Counted from the first letter of the stretch, positions 50,047-60,013 are shown. The stretch: DNA of 64,000 nucleotides from an uncultured Clostridia bacterium (GCA_947588985.1 CANQBG010000002.1:22224-86223); one strand, 5' to 3'. Numbers and translations: made by a program. The notes: generated from the letters alone by a model not told the origin.

Positions 50047-52038
50047 TTACGTCTTACGAGCCGCGAGACCTGCGCGAAAGACCTCGTGGAGGGGCTTCAA
50101 ATCGTCATAGCCGCCGCCCGCGGGATCGATAAACTGTAACCTGTTGGCGATCCTCTGATCCGCGTCGTAGTCGTTGGCGTTGAACCAGATCGCGCCCTTG
50201 ATCTGCTTGACGTAGTCCTCCTTGTTTGCGGCATTGAGGGCTGCGAACATGCGCTTCACCCAATCGAGCTGCACCGCGCGGTTGCGGCCGAGCTCGCCTG
50301 AAGTCTCCCCGCCCGATCCGCAGGCAAATTCCGAGATGACGACGGGCCACTTCGCAAAGACGTCCTTGTTCTTCTCGTAGAGCGCGCGATACATCGAATC
50401 GAACTGCTTGCACGAAATGGGAGCGGCCTCGGCGGTGTAGTTATTGAATTCATACGCCGTCTCCCCGAGGATCTGCACATACTCCACGCCGGGGAAGTAA
50501 CAGAGGTCCTCCCCCCAGCCCGAATAGGGCGCGCTCTCCGCGATGGGATTCCAGATCCAGATGGCGTTGTCCACGCCCTCCTCCTCGAAGATATCGTAGA
50601 GCCTCTGCCATGAGAGGACGAAGAGGTCGGGATCCAAAAGGTTCATGATGCCCGAATAACTCGTCCAATCGGTGTTCATCTCGTTGTTGAGGCGGAAGAG
50701 GATGGGCTTTTGATAGCCCTTCACGTCGCGCGCCAAGGAATGGAAGAAGCCGTCGTACTTGCCGCGCAGGATGTCGAAGATGGGCGTCGAGCCCATGGTG
50801 TTGTTGTTGGTGGTGTATTGATAGGTGAATTGCAGCACGGGCTTGCCGTTGAAGCCGTTGCCGCCCGCGAGCTCCTCCGCCATGTAGACGGGGAAGTGCA
50901 CCGTCTCGCCCGCATATTCGAGGGCGGTATAGGTGGGATAGATGTCGTACGGCGCGCCCCACGCTTCCTCGATCGCCTCCTCGTAGCTGCGGCTGAAGTC
51001 GAGCATATAGCGGTAGTGTTCGCTCTCGGGCTTCCACTCGTCTTGATACCCCGGCATCGACGCCGAGAACACGCCCCAATTCAAATAGTCCTCGTGCGTG
51101 AGCTTCTGATAGTACGCCTGCGTCTCCTCGTTCCAACGGGGGTTGGGAATGGGGTCGCCCGCGTCGAAATAGTTGCGCTGGATCCCCTTGGGCGAGAGCC
51201 GGACATAGCTCTCCAGGATCCGGTCGAGCACGGCGCGCTCGTCCTTTGCCGATTTGAGACGGAAGAGGACGAACTCCTTATTCTGGTCTGCCTTGCGGAG
51301 GGCGGCGATGTGATAATAGGGCCGCGCGATGGCGCCCCCCTCGTCCTCGATCCTAAGGTCGTAGCGGTAGAGGTCGTAGCCGGGGAAGGCGGTGAGGTCG
51401 CCATAGGGATGCTCGCGCGTGAAGGGTTCGGCGGGGCGGGAGAGCGTCTCGATGCCCGAACTTTGCAGCACATTCTCCCCGAAATAGGGGAAGAGCCACT
51501 CCGAGACGTAGGTATACCAGCCGTCGCCGTCGAGGTAGGGGTTGCGCGTCTCCATGGAAGCGGTGAGTACGGCGTCTCCGAAGGTAAACTTGGAGCGGAA
51601 GCGGCCGAGCGAGTAGTCCGCCGTCACCTCCGTCGCCGGAAGGGTGAAGGCGTACCCCGCCGAGACATTGACGAGCCGCACACCCTCCTCATTGTAGAGC
51701 TCGAGCTTGACGTCGTGGCGGTTGCCCACGCCGTCGAATGCGGAGACGTATTCGCCGTTGCGAAAGACGCGCGCCGAGGTGACGTCGGAGGCCGCCGCAA
51801 AGCCGCCCGCCTCGTCTTTCAGCGCGCCGCCGGGATAGAGCCCGTCGAAGCAGAGGGAGAGGGTCTCCTCGTCCCGAATGACCTCGCCGCTCGTGGCGGG
51901 AGGATCCTGCGGCGTGGGGCCCTGCGGCGTGGGATTTTCGGCGGGATCTCCGCCGCAGCCGAAGAGCATCGGAAGAAGCGACATCGCAGACATGGTACCC
52001 GCCAATGCTGTCACAAGGATTCGTTTGATCGCGTTCAT
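50047..52038 (-). CDS. GH26-like glycoside hydrolase lipoprotein
   Basis: 663 residues. Lipoprotein signal (MSLLPMLFGC, Cys about 28) and a Pro/Thr linker; the middle (about 60-280) is a beta domain; the C-terminal TIM barrel carries PILFRLNNEMNTDW (acid/base Glu; the usual His of RxxHEMNG is Asn) and WPVVISEFACGSGG (nucleophile Glu), with WIWNPIAES between. These fit GH26 endo-mannanase-like enzymes in layout, but the replaced His means substrate is open. Faces outside, acting before the ABC transporter. A copy of the repeated word lies in the signal peptide (51987). Confidence 0.75.
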   Translation of the reverse strand: MNAIKRILVTALAGTMSAMSLLPMLFGCGGDPAENPTPQGPTPQDPPATSGEVIRDEETLSLCFDGLYPGGALKDEAGGFAAASDVTSARVFRNGEYVSAFDGVGNRHDVKLELYNEEGVRLVNVSAGYAFTLPATEVTADYSLGRFRSKFTFGDAVLTASMETRNPYLDGDGWYTYVSEWLFPYFGENVLQSSGIETLSRPAEPFTREHPYGDLTAFPGYDLYRYDLRIEDEGGAIARPYYHIAALRKADQNKEFVLFRLKSAKDERAVLDRILESYVRLSPKGIQRNYFDAGDPIPNPRWNEETQAYYQKLTHEDYLNWGVFSASMPGYQDEWKPESEHYRYMLDFSRSYEEAIEEAWGAPYDIYPTYTALEYAGETVHFPVYMAEELAGGNGFNGKPVLQFTYQYTTNNNTMGSTPIFDILRGKYDGFFHSLARDVKGYQKPILFRLNNEMNTDWTSYSGIMNLLDPDLFVLSWQRLYDIFEEEGVDNAIWIWNPIAESAPYSGWGEDLCYFPGVEYVQILGETAYEFNNYTAEAAPISCKQFDSMYRALYEKNKDVFAKWPVVISEFACGSGGETSGELGRNRAVQLDWVKRMFAALNAANKEDYVKQIKGAIWFNANDYDADQRIANRLQFIDPAGGGYDDLKPLHEVFRAGLAARKT

Positions 52039-52076
52039 GGCCTTTTTTCACCCCTCCTTCCGGTGTGAATTTTTGC

Positions 52077-54050
52077 TTATCGGTCGCGGTAAATTTTGTC
52101 GCGCCCCATGCGCAAGGTGCGGAAGGTGATACCCGTCTTGTTCTTCTTCGCGTAGCATTCGCGCAGATTCCAGATGATGGAGATGGCGTTGCCGAGGTCG
52201 TCGGCAAATTCATATCTCCCCTCGCCGCTCACGAGGAAGGTGAGCTCGCTGTATCCGTCCAGACCGTTGCCGACTTCCGTACACAGCCGCCCGCCCTTCA
52301 GGTTGAGGACGACGCAGCTGTTGTCGCGCATAAAGACGGGGAGATGACGCTCCGTGAGCTTGATCTCGTGCCAGCCGCCGCCATAGACGGCGCCCGTGTA
52401 GAAATCGTACCACCGCCCGCGCGGCAGGTAGACCTTCCGCGTCATGGTGTAATCGCGCAGCACGGGGGCGATGAGCAGGGCCTCTCCGAGCATGAATTCC
52501 TCCTCCATGCCGAAGGTCGCGTCGTCCTCGGGGAACTCGAGCGCGAGATGGCGGAGCATGGGGATGCCCGTCTTGCTCCCCTCCCGCATGAGGTTGTAGA
52601 GATAGGGCATGAGGTTATAGTGGAGGTAAAACTGTTCGCGGAGCACATCCAAGAGCTCCTCGTTCTTATGGAAGGCCGCGATGTTCCACGGGCTCCTGTC
52701 GTTGATCTTCCACGCGCCCGTGAAGTCGCAGCGGTCGTTGGAGACGGGGTCGCTGTGCCACTGCATGACGGGCACGAAGGCCGCCGTCTGCACGGCGCGG
52801 AGATAGAGTTCCTCGCTCGGGAGATACCCCGAGAAGCCCGCGATGTCGAATCCCCACATGCCGACGCCCGAGAATCCCGCCGAGAGGCCCGCCTTCAACA
52901 CGGAGGCGAACTCCTGCCACGTCGATTCCTGATCGCCCGCCCAGAGGATGGTGTTCGCGGGGGCGCGCTGCCCGCCCGCACGGGAGAAGATGACGCCCTC
53001 GTCCCCGACGAACTCCGCAAAGGCCTCCTCATAGAGCTCGCAATACCGGTTCTGCCCCTCGAGGCCCGTCGTGCCGTCGGAAAAGACGACGCTCTGATCG
53101 TGGATGAACTCCCCGCCGTCCGTCTTGAAACCGTCGACGCCGATGTCCTTGAGGTAGCGGAAGCGGTCGAACCAATGCTCTTTCGCGACGGGGTTGGTGA
53201 AGTCGGGCACCATGCTGTCTACGAGCCATGTGTGCGGGATCTCATAGGGCGTGCCGTCGGCGTTCATGACGCACTCGCGGTGCTCCTTGACGTATTCGTT
53301 GTCGGCGTTGCATTGGGCGACGTTGCAGCGCGTCTCCATGCTCTCGCCCTGCGCGTAGATGGGGACCGTCCAGAGCAGCACGCGGATGCCGTCGGCATGC
53401 AGGCCGTCGATGAGGGCGCGCGGGTCGGGCCACGGGTCGCTGAAGTGCATCTCGGAGAGCATGGGCGCACGGTCGCCCTCCCTGAGGGGGATGGTGCAGT
53501 TGTTGAAGAGATAGTGGGTGGTGAGGTCGCTCCACGGCTCGATGACGAGGACGTTGTGCGGGAAGCCCCACCGCTTGGCGAGATTGCGCTGCTCCTCCAC
53601 CTCCGCCTGCGTGTGCCAGCGGTTGGCGCTCATCCATGCCCCGAGCGCCCACTTGGGGAAGAGCTTCGGCAGCCCCACGAGGGAGCGAAACTGCGTGATG
53701 ATCTCCTTGGGCGTGCCCTCGAAATACCAGATGCTCGCCGCCTCGCCGTGGCTCCCCTCGGGGAAGGTGATGGTGAGCTCGCCTTCATTGCGGAAGTCGA
53801 AGTCCACCTCGACGTAGGTATCCACGTAGATGCCGAACCCGTCGGGCGTGAGAAAGAAGGGCATGGAGCAATAGGTATATTCCCCCTGACGGAAGCACCG
53901 CTCGCGCACGCATGCCCGCACAAATTTGCCGTTTTGATTGACGCTGTCGTACTTTTCCCCGAACCCAAAGACGGCGCGATACTCCCGCGCCAACGTCAGC
54001 GAATAGCCGTTTTCGGTCCGTTTGATGTGATGAAAATTGATTTTTTTCAC
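52077..54050 (-). CDS. GH31-family alpha-glycosidase
   Basis: 657 residues from GTG 54050 with AAGGAAGGA upstream; no signal peptide, so cytoplasmic. TIM barrel with KWALGAWMSANRWHTQAEVEEQ, nucleophile GVDGFKTDGGEF (Asp) and acid/base WAGDQESTWQEF (Asp), then GMWGFDIAGFSG and the C-terminal beta domains (VLRDYTMTRKVYLPRGRWYDFYTG). Removes alpha-linked glucose or xylose, or related sugars, from imported oligosaccharides. First gene of the operon GH31-GH26-nanE-epimerase (38, 21 and -4 bp spacing). Confidence 0.93.
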   Translation of the reverse strand: MKKINFHHIKRTENGYSLTLAREYRAVFGFGEKYDSVNQNGKFVRACVRERCFRQGEYTYCSMPFFLTPDGFGIYVDTYVEVDFDFRNEGELTITFPEGSHGEAASIWYFEGTPKEIITQFRSLVGLPKLFPKWALGAWMSANRWHTQAEVEEQRNLAKRWGFPHNVLVIEPWSDLTTHYLFNNCTIPLREGDRAPMLSEMHFSDPWPDPRALIDGLHADGIRVLLWTVPIYAQGESMETRCNVAQCNADNEYVKEHRECVMNADGTPYEIPHTWLVDSMVPDFTNPVAKEHWFDRFRYLKDIGVDGFKTDGGEFIHDQSVVFSDGTTGLEGQNRYCELYEEAFAEFVGDEGVIFSRAGGQRAPANTILWAGDQESTWQEFASVLKAGLSAGFSGVGMWGFDIAGFSGYLPSEELYLRAVQTAAFVPVMQWHSDPVSNDRCDFTGAWKINDRSPWNIAAFHKNEELLDVLREQFYLHYNLMPYLYNLMREGSKTGIPMLRHLALEFPEDDATFGMEEEFMLGEALLIAPVLRDYTMTRKVYLPRGRWYDFYTGAVYGGGWHEIKLTERHLPVFMRDNSCVVLNLKGGRLCTEVGNGLDGYSELTFLVSGEGRYEFADDLGNAISIIWNLRECYAKKNKTGITFRTLRMGRDKIYRDR

Positions 54051-54194
54051 GCTGATCCTTCCTTTGAACGTTTGGCCGGCGCCATGCCGCTACCGGGCAC
54101 CGCCGCTTCGCCCCGCCCCGGAAAGACCGCCTTTTTTTCGGCCGCCCGATCCGCCGCAGGGCATTTGATCGCATCATGAGATTCTTACACTATT

Positions 54195-54223
54195 ATTGTA
54201 CTACCCTTTCTCCGTTTCGTCAA
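54195..54223 (-). promoter_or_regulatory. Sigma-A promoter of the glycosidase operon
   Basis: TTGACG, 17 bp, TACAAT on the minus strand, about 145 bp before the GH31 start. The rest of the 54051-54409 gap is very AT-rich (54220-54330) with no ORF. Confidence 0.75.
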
Positions 54224-54365
54224 TAGGTTTTGAAAAAAATTTTTATTACAAAACAAATTATTTTTTTGAAAAGTTCAAAAATTTTCCTAATTTTTCTGCA
54301 TATATTTGCGCACTTGAAAAATTTTTTCTTCAATCGGGCACAGCCGAAGGGGCTCCCCTTCACAG

Positions 54366-54391
54366 AAAAGCGGCCTCCCGAAGGAGGCCGC
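54366..54391 (-). terminator. Terminator of the ABC transporter operon
   Basis: GCGGCCTCC-cgaa-GGAGGCCGC, followed on the minus strand by TTTTCTG. Confidence 0.85.
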
Positions 54392-54409
54392 ATCCGTGGT
54401 TTCCTGTGA

Positions 54410-55495
54410 TTATTCCTTGGAACCGGTGAGCATCAAGGAGCCGATGATGAGCTTCTGGAAGCAACCGAAGAGAATGATGACGGGAAGGACGCAGAGCACG
54501 GAGGCCGCGATGTTGGGGCCGAGGTTGCTCTTCAAGATGTTGACGTTGAGCAGGTACATTGCGTGCGGCAGGTTGATCGCCGGCGAGTTGTACGGGATCA
54601 TGATGTACGAGCCCATGTAGTTGTTCCAGCAGCCCATGAACGAGAGCAGGCCCTGCGCCATGATGGCGGGCATTGCGAGCGGCAGGATGAACTGGCAGAA
54701 GATGCGGAAGTAGCCCGCGCCGTCGATCTTGGCCGCCTCGATGATGGAGGTGGGAAGCCCGAAGAGGAACTGCCGGATGAAGAATGCCGTCATGATGGAA
54801 CCGAACATGCCGGGGATGAGGAGCACGAGGCCGTTTTCCTGCCAGTGCATATCCGAATACATGACGAACTGCGTGATCATGATCGAAGGCCCGGGGACCA
54901 TGACGGCCGCGAGGAGGATCATGAACACCACGTCTCTGCCGATCCACTGGATCTTGGCGAACGAGAAGGCCGCGGAGGCCGACGTGATGACGCCGATCAC
55001 AACGGGAACGATGGAGTAGAGCAAGTTATTAAGCAGCGCTCTCCAGAAGGTAACGCCCAAATATCCCATCGAAATTGCGGTATCGAATGCGCCGCCGAGG
55101 AAGAATTGGTAGTTATAGAAGAAGCCGTAGACGTTGCCGTTGAGATCCTTTTGGTTGAGGACGCTGAACTCGGGCCACCACACGAGGTCGTAGATGAAGT
55201 CGTTCTTCACGGCGGTAGCCGCGAAGGAACCCGCGATCATCCACCAGAACGGATAGACCATGACAAAGGCGCCGAAGAGGAGGATGATGTAGGTGACGAT
55301 ATCCGCCACGAGTTTTGCGCGTTTCTTGCTGGCGCGGTGCGTCTTAGACGAGATGCCGAAGAAGGCGAGCACGGCGCCGAGACCGTAGCGGAGGGGCGAA
55401 TAGTAGGCGCGAAGCTCCGCAGGCGTAGCCGAACCGGGAAGCGGGACTTCCTTCGCGGGGGTGCCTTTGTTTTCGAGAATTTCATTTTCAGCCAT
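54410..55495 (-). CDS. Carbohydrate ABC transporter permease (MalG-like)
   Basis: 361 residues. A roughly 70-residue charged N-terminal tail, then six helices and the EAA loop EAAKIDGAGYFRIFCQFILPLAMP that docks the ATPase. CUT1-type sugar importer. It follows the partner permease by 13 bp with AAGGAGG. No ATPase gene is in the locus, so a shared MsmX-type ATPase is probably used. Confidence 0.93.
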   Translation of the reverse strand: MAENEILENKGTPAKEVPLPGSATPAELRAYYSPLRYGLGAVLAFFGISSKTHRASKKRAKLVADIVTYIILLFGAFVMVYPFWWMIAGSFAATAVKNDFIYDLVWWPEFSVLNQKDLNGNVYGFFYNYQFFLGGAFDTAISMGYLGVTFWRALLNNLLYSIVPVVIGVITSASAAFSFAKIQWIGRDVVFMILLAAVMVPGPSIMITQFVMYSDMHWQENGLVLLIPGMFGSIMTAFFIRQFLFGLPTSIIEAAKIDGAGYFRIFCQFILPLAMPAIMAQGLLSFMGCWNNYMGSYIMIPYNSPAINLPHAMYLLNVNILKSNLGPNIAASVLCVLPVIILFGCFQKLIIGSLMLTGSKE

Positions 55496-55508
55496 GATTC
55501 CGCCCTCC

Positions 55509-56729
55509 TTAGTCGCTCCTTCTGCTGTCGAGCCAGAATTGGAACAGCGTCAGGATAAAGATGATGATGGCAAGGAACATACCGTAGGCCGCGCCGCGGC
55601 TGAACGTCTGTTCCACGATACCATAGCGGTAGATGAGCGCAACATAGCCGGAGACCATCGGGAAGCCCGTGCTCGCCGTCGATTCGGACATGAGCAGTTC
55701 GGGTTCCGCGTAGATCTGCAGACCGCCGATGACGGAAGTGACGATGTTGTAGAAGATGACGGGGTAGAGGTCGGGCATGGTCACTTTCCAGAAGATCTGC
55801 CAGCCGTTTGCGCCGTCGATCTGCGCCGCTTCCTTCGTGGCTGCGTTGACGCCCGAAAGACCTGCAACATAGAGGATGATCGTGCCGCCGAGGCCCTTCC
55901 ACACCGACATGATGATGATGACGGCCTTGGAGAAGAAGCCCTGGCACCAATAGGGATCGAGCATGAAGCCCGATTCGATGCTCGTCCCGCACAGCTGGTT
56001 CCAGTTGGCGCCGAGCGTGGTATCCTCGGAGATCCAAATAAAGCCGACTTTCCCGGTCGCGGGATATTTGAAGTCTGTGAGGCCGAGCACCGAGTTGATA
56101 ACGCCGTTGGTACGGAACATGATCTTGAAGGTGTAGACGATGGCGATGGAGCTGGCGACGCAGGGGATGTAGTAGAGCACCCTGAAGAGGTTGCCGCCCT
56201 TGATATCGCGGGACATGCACACCGCAAAGAACACCGAGAGGACCATGCCGATCGGGATCCCGATCATGTAGAACACCGTGTTGAAGAGATAGCGCCCCAT
56301 CTCGTTCATACGGATATCGATCTGACTGATGACGAGGCCCGTAGCGGGGTCTGTCACGTCCACGAAGTCGTAGTTGCCGCTGAGATCGGAACCGCCGACC
56401 GTTTCGAAGAGTTGTTTATACCAATAGAAAGCTCCCTCGGGATGGACCGTGTAATTCTTGATGGCATCCATGAGGCCGCCTTGGCTCGCGTCGTATGCCG
56501 TAAAGGAGAGCATGAGCGCGAGGATGAACGCATAGTAGACGAACCAGACCGTACCGATGATGAGCGGAAGGCAGAAGATCCAACCCCAGAGATTATCCTG
56601 CAATTTCTGTTGGTTGACGGTGTGCTTCTTCTTGGCGGGGGCGGCGACGGCCGCGCCCGCGGCATCGGCGGAGATCTCGACGGGAACGTCGGCTACGGAT
56701 TCATCGGAGAGATTAAGATTTTCTTCCAT
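55509..56729 (-). CDS. Carbohydrate ABC transporter permease (MalF-like)
   Basis: 406 residues. N-terminal Ala/Lys-rich tail (about 1-42), then helices beginning NLWGWIFCLPLIIGTVWFVYYAFILALMLSF, a large extracellular loop with aromatic residues, and the EAA motif EAAQIDGANGWQIFWKVTMPDLYP. Pairs with the next gene to form the CUT1 channel. AGGAGGAGA precedes the ATG, 78 bp after the binding-protein gene. Confidence 0.93.
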   Translation of the reverse strand: MEENLNLSDESVADVPVEISADAAGAAVAAPAKKKHTVNQQKLQDNLWGWIFCLPLIIGTVWFVYYAFILALMLSFTAYDASQGGLMDAIKNYTVHPEGAFYWYKQLFETVGGSDLSGNYDFVDVTDPATGLVISQIDIRMNEMGRYLFNTVFYMIGIPIGMVLSVFFAVCMSRDIKGGNLFRVLYYIPCVASSIAIVYTFKIMFRTNGVINSVLGLTDFKYPATGKVGFIWISEDTTLGANWNQLCGTSIESGFMLDPYWCQGFFSKAVIIIMSVWKGLGGTIILYVAGLSGVNAATKEAAQIDGANGWQIFWKVTMPDLYPVIFYNIVTSVIGGLQIYAEPELLMSESTASTGFPMVSGYVALIYRYGIVEQTFSRGAAYGMFLAIIIFILTLFQFWLDSRRSD

Positions 56730-56807
56730 GAATTCTCCTCCTGAACGAAGTATGTCCGCACCGCCCGCTCCCCCGAAGGGGAGCGCGCGTGCTTCGGTTG
56801 CGACGGG

Positions 56808-59783
56808 TTACTTGTTGAGCGAGTTGGCCTCGTTTCTCATCGACTGCTCGAGATACTGCTGGACGTTCTGCGCCACGTTGAAGCAGAAGAATGCAGGCGT
56901 GTAGAAGTCGAGGTTGCCGCTGCCCTTGATGTTCCAAGCAAGGAGCTGCTTGATGGTGGGAGAATCGACCTTACCTTGGTTGCGGTAAGCCCAGCCCTTG
57001 GAGCTTCTCATGGAGATGGTGTCGATCCACGTCGTCTGATAGGTGTACATTGCGGAGTCGCGGACGGCGTTCATACCGTATTGCATGCGGAGCTGCATGT
57101 CGCGGTCGGCATAGGTGTACGTGACCATCTTGAGGACCTTCATCGCGGCGGCGCGTCTTGCATACTCGCCGGTGAGGACGTCGGAGAGCGTCTTGTTGTC
57201 GAACTGATGATCCCAGCGAAGCGGAACGGTGGAGCCGTCTGCCATCTGATAGCCGGTGATCTCATTGTTGGGATAGTTCTTCTTGAACCAATCGGCAAAC
57301 GTGGTATCGAGCTCGGTACCTTTCACGGAGTCGGAATCGGTGTTGAGCTTTTCGATGACGGAGTTGTAAGCCTTCCAGATCTGATCGGCTTCCTTGACGC
57401 CATCGGCGTTGGTCTGAAGGCCTTCCTTGCCCTCGACCCAATAGTTGGTCGTAGCAAAGCCTTCGGGGGTGATCATGTCGCTGAAGGAACCGCTTTCTGC
57501 GAGATCGTCATCCTGATAGTGCGCGAACTCGATGCACTGCTGCGTGAAGTTGGGAAGCTGCGCACCGCCGAGGGTGAGGTCGTGCTGGGCGGTCTGGTCG
57601 GCGGAGAGGGTCATGATGAGGTCGGCAGCGCCCTGAAGTTTCCAAGCGGCTTCGCTGTTCTTCTCGGAAAGCTGGCGGACCTGATCGTTGAGCGCGAACC
57701 CGACGGAGTCCATACGGGCGGCCCACTTATCCTGACGCGTCACCTGGTTGTTGATGATATCTTCCTGCGTATAGATCTTGGCGGTCTTGAGGCTACCGTC
57801 GTTGTTGGCGTCGCCATAGCCCTGCATCTCATAGAAGCCGTTCTTCACGCAGGAGGCGAGAGCATACTTTTCGCTGACGGGAACGGTCATGGAGCGCCAT
57901 TCGCAGAAGGTCTCGCCGTTGAGCGTGACGGGGGATTCGTTCTTGGTCTTGTTGTCCCACGTACCTGCGCCATAGAAGATGCAGGCGCTGTGACGGAAGA
58001 GTTCCCAACCGTTGGACTGCTTGACCTTCTCTTCGGAGCCGGCGTTGCCGGAGTTGCCGTTCCAGTCGGAACCGTAGGCGAGGAACGCGCCGTAGGTCTC
58101 GATGAAGCGCTCGGAGTTGACGCCGTATTGCACATCGACCATCTCGGTCTCACCGTTCAAACGGAGCTTGGGAACTTCCTCGGTGATCTGGCCGCCCTTG
58201 GAATCCTGGGGCACGGAGGCGTCGAGTCTGTTGTAGTGCACGCCCTGCTGGCCGTCTTTCTCGAAGAGGTACTCGCCGTCCGTCAACTTCTCGTCGTTCT
58301 TGGAGCTGTCCGATCTCACCGCGTTGATGGCGGTATCCGAAGCGAGGTTGATGAAGTTGGCGTCGTTCCCTGCGAGCCAAGGCAGGAGGTACAGGGTGGC
58401 GTTGGGGCTGCCCTCGTACTGGTCGTTGCCATAGACGTTTTCCTTCGTCTGACCGTCCATACGGACGACGCCCGTCGTGCCGTTGAGGAGTGCGTCGGGA
58501 AGGTCCGCACCCTCTTCCTCGGGATCGATCTCAAGGTCGGTGGCGTCCTGAATGGCGCGGAAGTTGAAGGTGTTGCAGAAATACGTCACCGCCCACGTGA
58601 GCGCGCCGTATTCGGCATAGGTGAAGGTGATGTGCCCGATGTTGGTATCGTAGGGGGCATTCGGATCCTTCGCCGCGGTGGCGGGCATCTCAAAGGTGTC
58701 GCCGGGGAAGCCGGGAAGGGTGATGAGATAGCCGACGCCGTTCGTGAACTCGTTCACCGCCTTCGCAACGGGGTCGCCGCCGGCGAGCGCGTCGTTGAAG
58801 TTGGAGAACTGATAGAAGTTGTAGGGCTTATAATACACGGGCACGCCGATGTTGATGAGGGGCGCGGGTTTGCCCTGCTCGGCATGGATCTGAATGTTCT
58901 GTCCGAAAGGATTCTGCACCGTGTAGTCGCCCGTCACGGCATAGGTGACGACGCCTTCGTCGCCCTTGCCGGTGTAGGTCTGCTTGGAGGGGAACTCGAT
59001 CGCGCCGTGCGTCTCGCGCTCCGTGGCGGGATAGATCGTCTGATAGGCGAGCTTGAGGGCGTCGGAGAAGTATCTGCCGTTGAAGCCCATCGTGAAGTTG
59101 GAGTAGTCCTTGGGCAGGCCATAGACGCCGACCTTGGTGGAGTTCGCCGTCGTATAGAAGCCGGCGTCGCTCTTGCTGTTGATGGTCTTGCCGTTGGGAA
59201 GCGTCTCGCCCTGCTTGTAGTATTTGAGGGAGTCGCCCGTCGAATAGGTGCCCGCCTTTTCGGCCTTTTCATCGTAGCCGTAGAAGGCAAGAACGTCGGG
59301 CCACAGGCCTTGGATGTTGGCGATGTTGGCGTCGTACTCTTCGCCCTCGGCCGCGTTGATGAAGTCGGCAAGGTTCATTACGCGTCCGCGTTGCGCCCAG
59401 CTCTTGACCTGGCGGGGACGGACGTAGATGATGTCGGCTGCACGGTCACGAATGAAGTCGTTGTCGAGCTGCGTGAAGTAGCCGTCATCGTCCGACGTGG
59501 AGGTGAATTTCACCTGGATGTCCTTGTCATCGGGGATGCCCTGGTTGGGATCGGCGGCATGGAGCTGATGGAGATAGGTGTTGTACTCCTGTGCCCAGGT
59601 CTGGCAGATCGTATCGTTCGTGTTCTTATCCGTTTCATCGCAGAAGATGTTGACCGTAATGATGTACGGGTCGCCAAGGTTTTTGGAGGAGCCGCAGCCG
59701 GCGAATGCCGTAGCGGTCCCTGCTGCCATGACGGCGGACAGAGCAACGAGAGAAACGTTTCTTGCAAGTTTCTTCTTGTTCAT
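56808..59783 (-). CDS. Very large extracellular sugar-binding lipoprotein
   Basis: 991 residues, twice the usual 420-550 of extracellular solute-binding proteins. Lipoprotein signal ending ATAFAGC (Cys about 30). Type 1 binding-protein features appear near the start (DPYIITVNIFCDETDKNTNDTICQTWAQEYN; DFIRDRAADIIYVRPRQVKSWAQRGRVMNLADFI) and again towards the end (AAWKLQGAADLIMTLSADQ; LQTNADGVKEADQIWKAYNSVIEKL), with long aromatic and Asn-rich inserts between. First gene of the transporter operon, so it captures the locus's glycan. Large binding proteins of this kind suit long oligosaccharides; ligand unknown. Confidence 0.85.
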   Translation of the reverse strand: MNKKKLARNVSLVALSAVMAAGTATAFAGCGSSKNLGDPYIITVNIFCDETDKNTNDTICQTWAQEYNTYLHQLHAADPNQGIPDDKDIQVKFTSTSDDDGYFTQLDNDFIRDRAADIIYVRPRQVKSWAQRGRVMNLADFINAAEGEEYDANIANIQGLWPDVLAFYGYDEKAEKAGTYSTGDSLKYYKQGETLPNGKTINSKSDAGFYTTANSTKVGVYGLPKDYSNFTMGFNGRYFSDALKLAYQTIYPATERETHGAIEFPSKQTYTGKGDEGVVTYAVTGDYTVQNPFGQNIQIHAEQGKPAPLINIGVPVYYKPYNFYQFSNFNDALAGGDPVAKAVNEFTNGVGYLITLPGFPGDTFEMPATAAKDPNAPYDTNIGHITFTYAEYGALTWAVTYFCNTFNFRAIQDATDLEIDPEEEGADLPDALLNGTTGVVRMDGQTKENVYGNDQYEGSPNATLYLLPWLAGNDANFINLASDTAINAVRSDSSKNDEKLTDGEYLFEKDGQQGVHYNRLDASVPQDSKGGQITEEVPKLRLNGETEMVDVQYGVNSERFIETYGAFLAYGSDWNGNSGNAGSEEKVKQSNGWELFRHSACIFYGAGTWDNKTKNESPVTLNGETFCEWRSMTVPVSEKYALASCVKNGFYEMQGYGDANNDGSLKTAKIYTQEDIINNQVTRQDKWAARMDSVGFALNDQVRQLSEKNSEAAWKLQGAADLIMTLSADQTAQHDLTLGGAQLPNFTQQCIEFAHYQDDDLAESGSFSDMITPEGFATTNYWVEGKEGLQTNADGVKEADQIWKAYNSVIEKLNTDSDSVKGTELDTTFADWFKKNYPNNEITGYQMADGSTVPLRWDHQFDNKTLSDVLTGEYARRAAAMKVLKMVTYTYADRDMQLRMQYGMNAVRDSAMYTYQTTWIDTISMRSSKGWAYRNQGKVDSPTIKQLLAWNIKGSGNLDFYTPAFFCFNVAQNVQQYLEQSMRNEANSLNK

Positions 59784-59933
59784 TCCTATACCTCTTATAA
59801 AAATTTTTTCGTACAGCCCTTCGCTGCCGCGCCGCCGTGTTTCTCCGTTTACGCGTTTGGGGGATACGCAAACGCGGGAAATCCGTCTTTGTGGCTTTGT
59901 TCGGGAAATGACTCCGATGTTCCGCCGAGAAAT

Positions 59934-60013
59934 AAAAAAAGCACTCGATAATCTCCATTGCGTTCCCTCCGGAAGTGATCCGGAAAAGAGCGCACGAAAA
60001 AATTATCGAATGC
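59934..60013 (-). promoter_or_regulatory. Structured leader with terminator-like stem upstream of the binding-protein gene
   Basis: Minus strand GCATTCGATAAT ... ATTATCGAGTGC pairs over 11 of 12 bases, encloses a second stem (CCGGATCACTTCCGG) and runs directly into TTTTTTT. The enclosed region also contains GGAGGG and an ATG (59958) opening a frame MEIIECFFYF. It looks like an attenuator in the long (about 270 nt) leader. Confidence 0.6.

Noticed and set aside
52065-54179. Plus ORF of 704 aa
   Set aside because: Antisense of the GH31 gene; no motifs or ribosome site.
56976-59951. Plus ORF of 991 aa
   Set aside because: Antisense shadow of the sugar-binding lipoprotein gene, which has a lipobox and an operon with permeases.
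59635-59958. 107-aa ORF overlapping the binding-protein start
   Set aside because: Its body overlaps the signal-peptide region out of frame and looks non-natural (Arg-rich). Only its first codons are considered, as a possible leader ORF.
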